From Arcicella sp040387735 (GTDB taxonomy: Bacteria > Bacteroidota > Bacteroidia > Cytophagales > Spirosomataceae): a stretch of 64,000 nt of DNA. The notes below the pieces were generated by a model. That model searched no databases. It was not told where the DNA came from and saw nothing but the letters and a program-made list of their open reading frames with translations. Positions within the stretch are counted from its first letter, which is position 1; each line of letters begins with the position of its first letter. A program made the position numbers and the translations under genes. The DNA lies in NCBI GenBank assembly GCA_040387735.1, contig JAZKDE010000138.1:14551-78550 (forward strand). The letters are read 5' to 3'. Below are positions 1-8,428 of this stretch, in pieces.

Positions 1-1
1 A

Positions 2-739
2 ATTTCATTGGCTACCATTGAAAATTATGGCGATAACTATCATGGAGCTTTGCCTTTGTGTCCATTTTCGAGTCGTCCGTATTTACAGTGTCGAAAAGAG
101 TATGATATTTATGCTACTTTCAACGGATTATTTCCAAATGTGGTAACTTCCTTAAAAGATATTTTTGACCTCAATAAGCCTTATCAAGCTCAAGATTCAA
201 GGAAAATGTTTTCGAGAGCAAAGGAAATTAAAGCCGCAATTTTTGCTAAAGATTCAATGCTTGCTTTGGCATTCGCAAAGCGTTTTGATTTGAAAATTGA
301 GGATTTGCCCATGTCTTTATTTTTTAATGAAAACGTATTGAGAGATATTGCACAAAAGGCAAAGGGAAATCCTTTTGATAATACAAATACGCTTTATTCA
401 GGTTTTCCGAACGATTTAGAAGTAAACAAAAAAGCAGAACGCTTGCCTGCAACGGTGGATGCAAAAATCCTTTTTGGCAAATACGAACGCACAGGAAACA
501 TCAATAAACCCGTTGTGTTGATGCACACCATTTATGACCAATTAATTCCACCAACGTATGGTGTAACAAATTTTGAGAATATGGTTCGTCAGCAAGCAAA
601 AGACCAATATTTTACCGTAAAATATACAAATGGACAAGGACACTGTAATTTTACGCCCAAGCAAACCGCTATTGCATTTGATGAATTGAGAAATTGGGTA
701 AAGACTGGTGTAAAGGCGAAGGCTGGATTTGTGGAATAA
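2..739 (+). CDS. Alpha/beta hydrolase, 3' part (5' truncated by window edge)
   Basis: The reading frame is open from the first bases of the window, so the true start lies upstream. The visible 245 or so residues look like the C-terminal half of a secreted or cytoplasmic alpha/beta hydrolase. A helical lid-like stretch is followed by HTIYDQLIPP near residue 175, where the Asp fits the acid of the triad, and GQGHCNF near residue 210, where the His fits the catalytic base. The nucleophile Ser elbow would lie in the missing part. The next gene begins 13 bases after the stop and runs the same way, so they are probably co-transcribed. The substrate is unknown. Given the neighbours, an ester or C-C bond in an aromatic intermediate is possible, but that is inference. 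Confidence 0.7.
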   Translation: MSLATIENYGDNYHGALPLCPFSSRPYLQCRKEYDIYATFNGLFPNVVTSLKDIFDLNKPYQAQDSRKMFSRAKEIKAAIFAKDSMLALAFAKRFDLKIEDLPMSLFFNENVLRDIAQKAKGNPFDNTNTLYSGFPNDLEVNKKAERLPATVDAKILFGKYERTGNINKPVVLMHTIYDQLIPPTYGVTNFENMVRQQAKDQYFTVKYTNGQGHCNFTPKQTAIAFDELRNWVKTGVKAKAGFVE

Positions 740-752
740 AATAATTAAAAAT

Positions 753-1619
753 ATGATTAACATTGATAAAATAACCGCCATAGACGTACATACGCACGCA
801 GAAGTTTCTTGTTGCCAACCGCACGATGATTTTCGTCCAGAATTTGATGTGGCTTTTGCCAAATATTTCAAGTCGGATAAACGCCCAACGATGCAAGAAA
901 CTGCCGATTTTTATCGGGATATAAACATGGCTTTGGTGATGTTTACGATAGATTCGGAGCATGAAGTTGGCAAAAAACGGATTCCGAATGTAGAAGTAGC
1001 TGAATGTGCTTTGAAAAACGATGATGTGATGATTGCATTCGCCAGTATCGACCCACACAAAGGGCGAATGGGAGCGAGGGAAGCCCGTGATTTAATCGAA
1101 AATTATGGTGTAAAAGGTTTCAAATTTCACCCAACGGTACAAGGTTTTTATCCTTACGATAAAATGGCGTACCATCTTTACGAAGTCATTGCGGAGTATA
1201 AATTACCAATGCTTTTTCATTCGGGGCATTCTGGTTTTGGCTCTGGTGTGCGTGGCGGTGGCGGTTTACGTTTGGAATATTCAAATCCGATGCACTTAGA
1301 CGATGTAGCGATTGATTTTCCAGATTGCCCAATCATTATTGCACACCCAAGTTGGCCTTGGCAAGACGAAGCTCTTTCGGTAGCCATGCACAAACCCAAT
1401 GTTTATATTGATTTGAGCGGTTGGTCACCCAAATATTTTCCGAAACAATTGGTACAATATGCCAATACAATGCTGAAAAACAGAGTATTATTTGGTACCG
1501 ATTTTCCGTTAATTACTCCAGAACGTTGGCTAAAAGATTTTGAAGAAGCAGGGTTTAAAGAAGAAGTAAAACCGTTGATTTTAAAGGAAAATGCCATTAA
1601 AATGTTGGGTTTGAAATAG
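753..1619 (+). CDS. Amidohydrolase family protein (COG2159, decarboxylase/hydratase type)
   Basis: This is a TIM-barrel metal-dependent hydrolase of about 288 residues. The visible metal ligands are IDVHTHAE near the N-terminus (HxH), FHSGHS in mid-protein, IAHPSWPW after it and FGTDFP near the C-terminus (barrel-end Asp). This arrangement is shared by gamma-resorcylate decarboxylase, ACMSD and 4-oxalomesaconate hydratase-like enzymes of aromatic catabolism. The ATG at 753 is preferred over an upstream TTG because the conserved metal motif follows it directly. It lies 13 bases after the preceding hydrolase, so the two form an operon. A strong bidirectional hairpin terminator follows. The role in ring-fission product breakdown is inferred from neighbours, and the exact reaction cannot be assigned. 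Confidence 0.8.
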   Translation: MINIDKITAIDVHTHAEVSCCQPHDDFRPEFDVAFAKYFKSDKRPTMQETADFYRDINMALVMFTIDSEHEVGKKRIPNVEVAECALKNDDVMIAFASIDPHKGRMGAREARDLIENYGVKGFKFHPTVQGFYPYDKMAYHLYEVIAEYKLPMLFHSGHSGFGSGVRGGGGLRLEYSNPMHLDDVAIDFPDCPIIIAHPSWPWQDEALSVAMHKPNVYIDLSGWSPKYFPKQLVQYANTMLKNRVLFGTDFPLITPERWLKDFEEAGFKEEVKPLILKENAIKMLGLK

Positions 1620-1687
1620 TACTTAATAGTACAGAATTCGTAAGATTGACCAATTTTGAAGGCGAATATTATTAAAATATTATCGTT

Positions 1688-1739
1688 AAAAATAAGAACA
1701 TCCCGAAAAGAATAAAGTCTTCGGGATGCTCTTATTTTT
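1688..1739. terminator. Bidirectional intrinsic terminator
   Basis: The arm CATCCCGAA pairs with TTCGGGATG, and the flanking AAAATAAGA pairs with TCTTATTTT, giving a long stem with T-rich tails on both strands. It sits between the convergent amidohydrolase (+) and FAH-family gene (-), so it probably ends both transcripts. Confidence 0.75.
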
Positions 1740-1753
1740 ATGATAGAAATTAG

Positions 1754-2707
1754 CTATACTACCGTATTTCTCAAAATACCAATTCCTTCAATTTCCAATT
1801 CTACTACGTCGCCAGGTTCAAGCGGACGGTGAACACCGAAGGCATTTTCAATTAAACTTCCCCAACCCACAGTACCAGACCCCAAAATATCACCTGGCAT
1901 CAAGTTTACGTTGTTTTCAGAAGCACGTTCAATCATTTGTTCGAAATTGTAATAAGCAGTTTTATAATTGCCCTCACAAATCGTCTGACCATTAATGCGA
2001 GATGTCATTTTTATATCAAAACGAGAACCTGCTACTTTTGGAATACGGATTGGCTCTTGAAAAACACTTTCGTCCAACTCGATTCGGTATTGCTCCATTT
2101 CATCAGCCGTCACAATACAAGGACCAATGGCATTGGCAAAATCCTTTCCTTTGTGTGGTCCAAGTGGAATTTCCATCTCCACTTTTTGAATCGCTCTTGC
2201 CGTCCAATCGTTGAAAACAGTATATCCAAAAATATACGGCGTTGCTTCTTCTGCTTTAATATCTTTCCCTTTTTTACCGATGATACAAGCGATTTCTAAC
2301 TCAATATCCATTTTCGTTTCTTTGGTCGGACGCTTAATCTCATCCTCTGGCCCATAAATGGCTTGGTGATTGGTGAAATAGAAAATCGGCATATCATACC
2401 ATGCAGCTCCGATTGTATGTCCGAAACTGCGAGAAGCATTTTGCATGTGCATCTCAAAACCGATGTAGTCTCTAAAACTACGTGGATTTGGTAGTGGGGC
2501 TAATAATTTAATGTCAGTCAGTTGATAATGTGGCTGTACATCGCCCAAAGCCTTAATAATCATGAAATATTCTTCGTGATTATCAATGAATGTGAGCATA
2601 TCAGTGGGCAATTTTTCACTTGTCAATTGCATATCCACAACAGCATCGCCAACCAACCAGCCAATACGACTTTCTTGATTTTTATTTAAAAATGTTACTA
2701 ATTTCAT
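1754..2707 (-). CDS. Fumarylacetoacetate hydrolase family protein
   Basis: This 317-residue protein belongs to the FAH superfamily, whose members are C-C hydrolases, decarboxylases and hydratases acting on 2,4-dioxo or 2-oxo-enol acids from ring cleavage. Visible motifs are DIELEIACIIGK (134-145, metal-binding acidic residues), FNDWTAR (165-171), GKDFANAIGP (187-196) and PGDILGSGT (271-279). The N-terminal small domain is present, so it is full length. It is the last gene of a leftward unit that includes a flavin monooxygenase, an alpha/beta hydrolase and an extradiol dioxygenase, which fits a late step of an aromatic meta-type pathway. The start ATG at 2707 lies immediately below a foldback repeat that would form a hairpin in its 5' leader. 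Confidence 0.85.
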   Translation of the reverse strand: MKLVTFLNKNQESRIGWLVGDAVVDMQLTSEKLPTDMLTFIDNHEEYFMIIKALGDVQPHYQLTDIKLLAPLPNPRSFRDYIGFEMHMQNASRSFGHTIGAAWYDMPIFYFTNHQAIYGPEDEIKRPTKETKMDIELEIACIIGKKGKDIKAEEATPYIFGYTVFNDWTARAIQKVEMEIPLGPHKGKDFANAIGPCIVTADEMEQYRIELDESVFQEPIRIPKVAGSRFDIKMTSRINGQTICEGNYKTAYYNFEQMIERASENNVNLMPGDILGSGTVGWGSLIENAFGVHRPLEPGDVVELEIEGIGILRNTVV

Positions 2708-2710
2708 CTT

Positions 2711-2793
2711 GATTTACGATTAATTCGATTTACGATTTACGATTTAAAGAAGTTCTACAAACATTCGTAAATCAAAAATCGTAAATCGTAAAT
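2711..2793. repeat. Foldback repeat built from the word GATTTAC
   Basis: The left arm (2711-2745) reiterates GATTTAC and the right arm (2763-2793) reiterates its complement GTAAATC, around a short spacer. The arms pair over at least 17 bases (GATTTACGATTTACGATT against 2776-2793). It fills almost all of the space between two leftward genes. Its architecture matches the elements at 5187-5366 and 57031-57276, although the words differ. Confidence 0.8.
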
Positions 2794-2798
2794 GATAA

Positions 2799-3926
2799 TT
2801 ATATCGGTGCTGTTAACGCCATACCTGTTTTACCCATCAGCATACCCGTATTTGCCCCTTCTGGAAGTGGTTGGTCGTTGTATTCGAGTAACTCCCAAGC
2901 TCCTAACGTCTCAGAAACATCTACCACCATCATGCAACGTTCATGGCGACGTTTCATATATCGCTCGAAAATCTCCTCAATTTCTCCTTCTTTCTGTAAT
3001 TCTTCAATCAATACCACCGCATCTTCAATAGCTAAGGCAGCACCAGAACCTAATTGAGGAATTGTTGTATGAGCCGCATCACCCAACACAACTACCCTGT
3101 TTTTATACCAAGGTGCTGGCATTTTGAGGGTTTCTAATATTCGATAATTGACCAATTTAGCATCGGCAACTTGCGGAATTAATTCTTGAACAAGCGGTAC
3201 TGGATAAGCCGACATATAACCTTTTAGTTTCTCCACTAATTGGTCTTCTGGAATAATAGGGTTATCCCCTTCGGCAGAATTTAAAAATATATAACACAAC
3301 TCATCCGTCATCGGAATAACCCCCAATTTGTGTTTTTTATTAAAGAAAATATACCCTGTATCTAAGTTTGCAGGACGCTTAAACGCATAACGCCAAACCG
3401 ATAAACCTACATAATTTGGTTTGAAGTCACCAAAGATAAGTTTTCGTACTTTGGAGCTTACCCCATCGGCTGCAATCACAATATCATAGCTGCCTGTTGT
3501 ACCATCGGTAAAAGTTACATTAGCAATATCTGGCTGATTATCAATATATTCTACGGTTACACCCATGCGATATATTATGCCAATTTTCTGAGCTTCTTCA
3601 AATAAAACATCGTGTAAGATTTTACGAGAGATTCCATTATGACTTGGAAACCTACCGATTGGGGGCGTACCTGCTTCACCAATTTGGACACCGTGCGGTA
3701 AGCATAATTTTACTTTTCCATAAGGCGAACCTCTACGCATTGCCTCGTCTGCCACCCCAATAGCATCTAAAGCTCTGAGTGCGTTGGCTTGTTGTATGAT
3801 ACCCACTCCATAGACATTAAACTCCTTATGAAGTTCTATAACATCTACCTCAAAACCAGCTTTTTTTAAACCAATAGCAACGGACTGTCCACCAATGCCA
3901 GCTCCTACAACTAATATTTTTTTCAT
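2799..3926 (-). CDS. FAD-dependent aromatic monooxygenase (class A flavoprotein)
   Basis: This 375-residue single-component flavin hydroxylase would use NAD(P)H and O2 to hydroxylate an activated aromatic ring. Motifs are the N-terminal dinucleotide-binding GAGIGG (8-13) with a terminal acidic residue at 31, the DG motif AADGVSSKVR (152-161) and the second FAD motif GDAAHTTIPQLGSG (282-295). The form of the last motif resembles the HpxO, 6-hydroxynicotinate and salicylate hydroxylase branch, not PobA. It has no N-terminal signal and is probably cytoplasmic. It lies between the FAH-family gene and, beyond a 100-N gap, a C-C-hydrolase-like enzyme. Hydroxylation ahead of extradiol cleavage is a reasonable but unproven role. 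Confidence 0.85.
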   Translation of the reverse strand: MKKILVVGAGIGGQSVAIGLKKAGFEVDVIELHKEFNVYGVGIIQQANALRALDAIGVADEAMRRGSPYGKVKLCLPHGVQIGEAGTPPIGRFPSHNGISRKILHDVLFEEAQKIGIIYRMGVTVEYIDNQPDIANVTFTDGTTGSYDIVIAADGVSSKVRKLIFGDFKPNYVGLSVWRYAFKRPANLDTGYIFFNKKHKLGVIPMTDELCYIFLNSAEGDNPIIPEDQLVEKLKGYMSAYPVPLVQELIPQVADAKLVNYRILETLKMPAPWYKNRVVVLGDAAHTTIPQLGSGAALAIEDAVVLIEELQKEGEIEEIFERYMKRRHERCMMVVDVSETLGAWELLEYNDQPLPEGANTGMLMGKTGMALTAPI

Positions 3927-3962
3927 AATGATGTATGTAAAAAAGCCCTACCCTTAAAAGAA

Positions 3963-4062
3963 NNNNNNNNNNNNNNNNNNNNNNNNNNNNNNNNNNNNNN
4001 NNNNNNNNNNNNNNNNNNNNNNNNNNNNNNNNNNNNNNNNNNNNNNNNNNNNNNNNNNNNNN
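3963..4062. other. Assembly gap (100 N)
   Basis: This is a run of exactly 100 N, the conventional scaffold gap of unknown length. The monooxygenase start (3926) and the hydrolase stop (4066) both lie just outside it, so no visible gene is broken. One or more small genes could be hidden, and operon continuity across it is assumed. Confidence 0.99.
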
Positions 4063-4065
4063 GTC

Positions 4066-5178
4066 TTATTTTTTAATTTCGTTAGCTATCCAGTCGTACA
4101 TATTAAATGACTTCGTAAAATCATCTACTGAACAGTGAGCCGAACCGCTTTCGTCTTTGGGTACAATTTCCATCACGTGCTTACACGTAAGAGCTTCGTT
4201 TACGTTATACGCATTTTCTACAAAATTCTGACGGTCATCTTCTCCATGAAGAATGTAGGTTGGGCATTGGATTTTTTCTGCCACGCCTTCCAAAGTAAAT
4301 TCTTTGAGCCTCTCACGAGCCTCAGTCATGTTTTCTGCACCCACAATGTGCTGTACAATTTCCGCTAAAGGGTGATTATCTGGACGGTTTTTCCAAATAT
4401 CATAATACGACCAAACTGCCCCGAAAATCATACAAACCTTAAAACGTGGCTCGAATGCGGCACAACGAGCCGCCATGTAACCACCCATTGAAACCGCCCC
4501 AATACCCACACGAGAAGTATCAACGTGTTCGCCAAGATTTTCGATGATATAATCTAAAACTGCCGTTCCTGGTACATTATAGTCGTAGCGAGTATGCAAG
4601 TGATTGAGTCTTAAAGCCGCACCTTGTCCTGGGCCATCAACCGCCATCATTGCAATGCCACGTTCGTTGAGATGTTGAGCAATACCAAAATATAATTCTT
4701 CAGCTAAGCTATCTAAACCACCAAACATCACCATGATAGGAGGGTTTACAACACCACTTGGTTTGAACAAATATGCAGGTAAAGATGAACCTTCAAATGG
4801 GATTTCTAATTGCAATGGTTTTTCATCAAAAAGGTGAATAGCTTTAATGAATGCATCACGGCATTTTAAGTAATATGGAATTTTACGTTCATCGTGTAAG
4901 TTCATAAAAAACTCACTGGTACGTAGGTAATTAAAGGCTCTTAGATAGGTTCTACGAGCAGATACGTTATGGCCGTCTTTTGCATATTGTTCTGCTTTTT
5001 CATAAACTTTATTGCCCATTTTAACCCAAGCCTTATTAAAACTTTCACGGTTAGCGGGGTCAATTTCACTGGCTACTTCTAATATTTCGGCAAATTCACC
5101 GCCACCGTAGTGAGCTTGTGTCAATGCTCTATTTACTTGATATGAGGGCATATACTGCCCAGGAAAATAATGCCACAT
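4066..5178 (-). CDS. Alpha/beta hydrolase resembling 2,6-dihydroxypseudooxynicotine hydrolase (C-C hydrolase type)
   Basis: This 370-residue protein has an N-terminal helical lid domain (about 1-120) followed by an alpha/beta core. The triad appears complete: Ser230 in GAVSMGG, Asp315 in HGEDD and His348 in GSAHC. DGPGQGAALR (181-190) is typical of the FrsA / DHPON-hydrolase group. The characterised member of that group breaks the C-C bond between a hydroxylated aromatic ring and a ketone side chain. Here it is flanked by a flavin monooxygenase and an extradiol dioxygenase, so a role on an acylphenol-like intermediate is attractive but is inference. Its stop codon lies three bases from the assembly gap, so the gene is complete. 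Confidence 0.8.
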   Translation of the reverse strand: MWHYFPGQYMPSYQVNRALTQAHYGGGEFAEILEVASEIDPANRESFNKAWVKMGNKVYEKAEQYAKDGHNVSARRTYLRAFNYLRTSEFFMNLHDERKIPYYLKCRDAFIKAIHLFDEKPLQLEIPFEGSSLPAYLFKPSGVVNPPIMVMFGGLDSLAEELYFGIAQHLNERGIAMMAVDGPGQGAALRLNHLHTRYDYNVPGTAVLDYIIENLGEHVDTSRVGIGAVSMGGYMAARCAAFEPRFKVCMIFGAVWSYYDIWKNRPDNHPLAEIVQHIVGAENMTEARERLKEFTLEGVAEKIQCPTYILHGEDDRQNFVENAYNVNEALTCKHVMEIVPKDESGSAHCSVDDFTKSFNMYDWIANEIKK

Positions 5179-5186
5179 ATATTTTA

Positions 5187-5366
5187 ATGATGAGTTATGA
5201 ATGATAAATTATGAATGTTGCGATGAAATGTTTTAAAATAAAAACATACAACAGCGTCCATAAATTATAATTATTTTAAAATCTAAATGATAAATTATGA
5301 GTTTTGGAACGATATGTTTCTGAGTAAATTCATCACTCATCATTCATCACTCATAATTATTTTAAA
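5187..5366. repeat. Foldback repeat (ATGATGAG/ATTATGAATG words) with 14-bp direct repeats
   Basis: The left arm 5187-5218 and an internal copy at 5285-5301 reiterate words such as ATGATGAGTTATGAAT and AAATTATGA. The right arm 5328-5361 holds their complements (ATTCATCACTCATCATTCAT). The direct repeat ATAATTATTTTAAA occurs at 5267-5280 and 5353-5366 and brackets the inner 72 bases, like a target-site duplication. The right copy overlaps the last codon and stop of the dioxygenase gene. Confidence 0.75.
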
Positions 5367-6342
5367 TGTCCACAGGTTTGCTAAGTCCACCAATTTTACC
5401 TTTATCCATTTCAGCGAATGGATTGGTTAAACCCCAAGCATCGTTTGGATTATCCTTTAAATAGTGAACGTCAGGCCCGTGGTCTGGAGCAAAAATTAGT
5501 CTGGCACAAGCATAAATTTCTAATAAAATACCTGTGTACGGTTCCATAATATAGAAGAAGAAACCCTCATCGGCTTTATGACGAGTTGGCGCTCCCCAAA
5601 CGCTGGTATAGCCTTTTTCAGTGAACCAATCTAAAGCTAAAAGTACCTCTTCACGACTATCTAAATTATAGCAAATATGGTTTAAATGCCCTTGACCAGG
5701 TTCTAAATTAGGGTCGGTAAAAACGGCAATATCATGTGAAAGATTGCCGATTGTCCATAAACCCCCAATAGGAGGAATTTGGTCATTGATACGAATTTCA
5801 TCGGGATTTTTCAAGCCCATTCCTTGCCAAAATGCTTTTTCTTTAGCGTACTGAAATTTTGAAACCAAATAAGTAACATGGTCAAATCGACGAGGATTTG
5901 CCCCCAATCTTCTATTACTTGCGTATCTATCAGCGTAAATACTTTTTTTCTCGCCCGTTTCTCTCAACCAAACTACATCCCAAAATACTTCGTGCGTGTG
6001 TCCATCGGGCGAATAGAAACGGTACGCTTTTCCACGGCCTAAATCTGCATCAACCCAACCAATGCCCGCTCCGATGCTTTCCAAATATTGAACGCATTCT
6101 TCCAACGCTTCAGCACTATCGGCACGCCAGCCGATTTGCCCCATACCTTTTCTGTCTGATTGCGTAATTTTTAAGGTATGATGAAAATAATCGCCCCAAG
6201 CTCTTAAATAAACAGAGTTTTCATCACGCCCCGTTAAATCCATTCCCACGATGTCGGTATAAAATCGGGTAGTTTCGTTAATATCTGTACTTAATAACTC
6301 AATGTGAGCCATTTGCGATAAGTAATGCGGATTCTTCGCCAT
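5362..6342 (-). CDS. Type I extradiol ring-cleavage dioxygenase (VOC superfamily)
   Basis: This 326-residue protein has two VOC (glyoxalase-fold) modules, as in catechol 2,3-dioxygenases. The second module carries the expected 2-His-1-carboxylate iron site: His155 in RFDHVTYLV, His222 in HLNHICYNL and Glu275 in GILLEIYA. The first module (about 10-125) retains HIELLSTDI and DGHTHEVFWD. Length and motif spacing match the family, so it should cleave a catechol-type ring next to the hydroxyls with O2. The actual substrate is unknown. It is upstream of the C-C hydrolase in the same direction, with a foldback element between. A TAnnTTTG-type -7 box lies about 45 bases upstream. Confidence 0.88.
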   Translation of the reverse strand: MAKNPHYLSQMAHIELLSTDINETTRFYTDIVGMDLTGRDENSVYLRAWGDYFHHTLKITQSDRKGMGQIGWRADSAEALEECVQYLESIGAGIGWVDADLGRGKAYRFYSPDGHTHEVFWDVVWLRETGEKKSIYADRYASNRRLGANPRRFDHVTYLVSKFQYAKEKAFWQGMGLKNPDEIRINDQIPPIGGLWTIGNLSHDIAVFTDPNLEPGQGHLNHICYNLDSREEVLLALDWFTEKGYTSVWGAPTRHKADEGFFFYIMEPYTGILLEIYACARLIFAPDHGPDVHYLKDNPNDAWGLTNPFAEMDKGKIGGLSKPVDI

Positions 6343-6385
6343 TTTTAAGATTTATTTTTTTGAAATATTCAAATTAATTATTGTA

Positions 6386-6393
6386 CAAATCTA
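6386..6393 (-). promoter_or_regulatory. Candidate Bacteroidota -7 box for the extradiol dioxygenase gene
   Basis: Read on the minus strand this is TAGATTTG, a full match to TAnnTTTG, 44 bases upstream of the dioxygenase start. No clear TTG lies at the expected -33 distance, so promoter function is tentative or activator-dependent. Confidence 0.35.
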
Positions 6394-6577
6394 CTATTCA
6401 AAATAACTGATTTGTTAATCATTTTTAATCTAATAATATTCAAAATCAATCCTTTCTTAAAATGAGAGAGAATTTATGGGGAGAATTTTATTCAAAAATA
6501 GAATAATGAGAAGAAGTGTTAATTAGAAAATGAAATGGAGAAGAATCATTTGAAGTTTTCTCTAAAATAATTTAGGG

Positions 6578-6618
6578 AAAATTGGTCACGTTGAACGCAT
6601 TGAAACGTGACCAATTTT
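6578..6618 (-). terminator. Hairpin terminator after the SDR gene
   Basis: A perfect 15-bp stem (6578-6592 with 6604-6618, AAAATTGGTCACGTT) has an 11-base loop. It starts 6 bases past the SDR stop on the minus strand and separates the SMP-30/SDR pair from the dioxygenase unit. The U-tract is short. Confidence 0.65.
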
Positions 6619-6623
6619 AATGC

Positions 6624-7394
6624 TTAATTACCGTCACTAATAGTTGTTCCGCCATCAATAATGATATTTTGACCTGTCATAAAACCGCCCGCTTTTGAGG
6701 CGAGTAAAAGGGCGACACCCGCAATTTCTGCTACTTTCCCAATTCTTCGTAAAGGCGTTAACAGTAACCTTTTTTCCATAATTTCAGCATTTGAAGTTAG
6801 AGGTTTGGCAAATTCTGTATCAATTACGCCAGGAGAAATACTGTTTATTCGGATATTATCGGGTCCAAATTCTACGGCAAGATTTCTCGCTAATTGTGCT
6901 AATCCAGCCTTTGAAATGCCATAAAGTCCTAAACTTTTATTACCTCTTACGCCCGCAATACTGGATAAATAAATGATGGAGCCACCTTTCTTTTCCTGCA
7001 TTTTAGGAATGACCAATTTGGTTAAATAAATGACACTTTGCAGGTTTATTTGCATTGTTTTTTCAAAGTTTTCGGAATTTATTTCCAAGAATGAACCTGT
7101 AAAAGCGATACCTACGCAACAAACCAGAATGTCAATTTGACCAACTTTTGAAGAGATTTTACTGAAGAGAAAATCAATTTCTTCCTTTTTAGAAACGTCG
7201 CAAGGTATTGAAAATGCTAAAATTCCTTTGGCTTTAAATTCCTTTAAAACGCTTTGACAAGCATCATTATCATTACTCGAAATAATAATTTTTGCTCCAT
7301 ACAAACCCAAAATTTCAGCAATAGCTTTGCCCATTCCTGAGCTTGAGCCCGTTATTAAAGCGGTTTTACCCGATAAATTAAATAAATCTTTCAT
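6624..7394 (-). CDS. Short-chain dehydrogenase/reductase
   Basis: This is a classical SDR of 256 residues with the NAD(P) motif TGSSSGMG (15-22), Asn117, Ser144/145 in IIYLSSIAG and the catalytic YGISK (Tyr158, Lys162), ending in the usual GQNIIIDGG. The frame is open further upstream, but the ATG at 7394 is chosen because it gives the normal family start. Its ATG overlaps the TGA of the preceding SMP-30 gene as ATGA, a sign of translational coupling. It would oxidise an alcohol or reduce a ketone in the same pathway as the lactonase, plausibly sugar acid or alicyclic intermediates. The substrate is not determinable. Confidence 0.88.
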   Translation of the reverse strand: MKDLFNLSGKTALITGSSSGMGKAIAEILGLYGAKIIISSNDNDACQSVLKEFKAKGILAFSIPCDVSKKEEIDFLFSKISSKVGQIDILVCCVGIAFTGSFLEINSENFEKTMQINLQSVIYLTKLVIPKMQEKKGGSIIYLSSIAGVRGNKSLGLYGISKAGLAQLARNLAVEFGPDNIRINSISPGVIDTEFAKPLTSNAEIMEKRLLLTPLRRIGKVAEIAGVALLLASKAGGFMTGQNIIIDGGTTISDGN

Positions 7395-8428
7395 CGCCAA
7401 TGAATCATTTTTTGTCCAGCTATGGGACTTTGAAAATATGGAATTCGAGTACCTCTTAAACTTCCTAAATAAACGGTTTTCATATCTTTTCCACCGAAAC
7501 TTAAACTTGCCATCCAAGGACATAATATTCCTTGAACCGAACTTAAGATTTCACCCGTTAAAGTTCGGTTTTGATAATGTTCAAAAAGCGTTTTTTTCGA
7601 TTCAGAATTGCTGTCGTCTAATAACATTAATTCTTCGCCTTCGGGAGTAATGGCAATTAATTGGTCGGTGAAAATTAAGGTAATCCAAAGGTTTCCGAAA
7701 GTGTCAAAAGCAAATCCGTCGGGAAAACCGCTTACGTTGGCGTAAACCTCTTGGTCGTATAAATCACCGTTGGGTTTTATTCGTAATCTTGAAATTTTAT
7801 GAGCGGTACTTTCAACCACGTATAGCCATTCTTCGTTATCATCAAAACGGATTTCATTTGTACCACAAAAGCCTTCTGCTACAATTTTAACGCCATTTTC
7901 GTCCATCAAAGCAATGTACCCATCGGTAGCTCTTGTGTTTAATTGTTCCGTCCAAGGATTGGTTTTTGTGGTAACTGTAAACCAAATTCTACCTTTAGAA
8001 TCCCTCAATGGGAAATTGGTTTTGCCCAAAGGTTTACCTTCAATTTCCGTCAAGATTATTGCTAATTCACCCTCACGAGTCATTATTTCGAGGTGGTCGG
8101 TTCCCCAGTTAGCGATGATAAAATTACCGTTTTTATCGAAGCATAAACCGTTTGGCAACGAACCTTTAGAAAGAACATAACGGTTTTCCAGATTTGATAA
8201 TTTTTCAAAACTCGTCAAATCTGCTTCGGTATAAGATGTGATAATTTCTTGCAAACCATCGTGGTTCAATTTCACTACACCACCACGTGCATCTGCTGTC
8301 CAAACAGTGCCGTTTGGTTCAGTCAAAATACATTCGGGACGTTGTAAATCTTTACCAAGAAACTGAATTTCTTCTCTATTTACTTGCCAATTTTTGAGTG
8401 GATTTTGTGTATTAGATTTTATTAACAT
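7391..8428 (-). CDS. SMP-30/gluconolactonase-family lactonase
   Basis: This is a six-bladed beta-propeller lactonase of about 345 residues. Recognisable metal-site segments are CILTEPNGTVWTADARGG near the N-terminus, LPNGLCFDKNGNFIIANWG in the middle and FPDGFAFDTFGNLWIT later, giving the Glu, Asn and Asp ligands typical of SMP-30/LRE proteins. The ATG at 8428 is preferred to an in-frame GTG two codons upstream. No export signal is visible. It is the first gene of a two-gene unit with the SDR (ATGA overlap). A sugar lactone or an aromatic-pathway lactone are both possible substrates. The oxidases and dehydrogenases encoded nearby would generate sugar lactones. Confidence 0.82.
   Translation of the reverse strand: MLIKSNTQNPLKNWQVNREEIQFLGKDLQRPECILTEPNGTVWTADARGGVVKLNHDGLQEIITSYTEADLTSFEKLSNLENRYVLSKGSLPNGLCFDKNGNFIIANWGTDHLEIMTREGELAIILTEIEGKPLGKTNFPLRDSKGRIWFTVTTKTNPWTEQLNTRATDGYIALMDENGVKIVAEGFCGTNEIRFDDNEEWLYVVESTAHKISRLRIKPNGDLYDQEVYANVSGFPDGFAFDTFGNLWITLIFTDQLIAITPEGEELMLLDDSNSESKKTLFEHYQNRTLTGEILSSVQGILCPWMASLSFGGKDMKTVYLGSLRGTRIPYFQSPIAGQKMIHWR

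Noticed and set aside
729..752. TTG start for the amidohydrolase
   Set aside because: It would overlap the preceding gene and adds 8 unconserved residues. The ATG at 753 sits at the expected family start.
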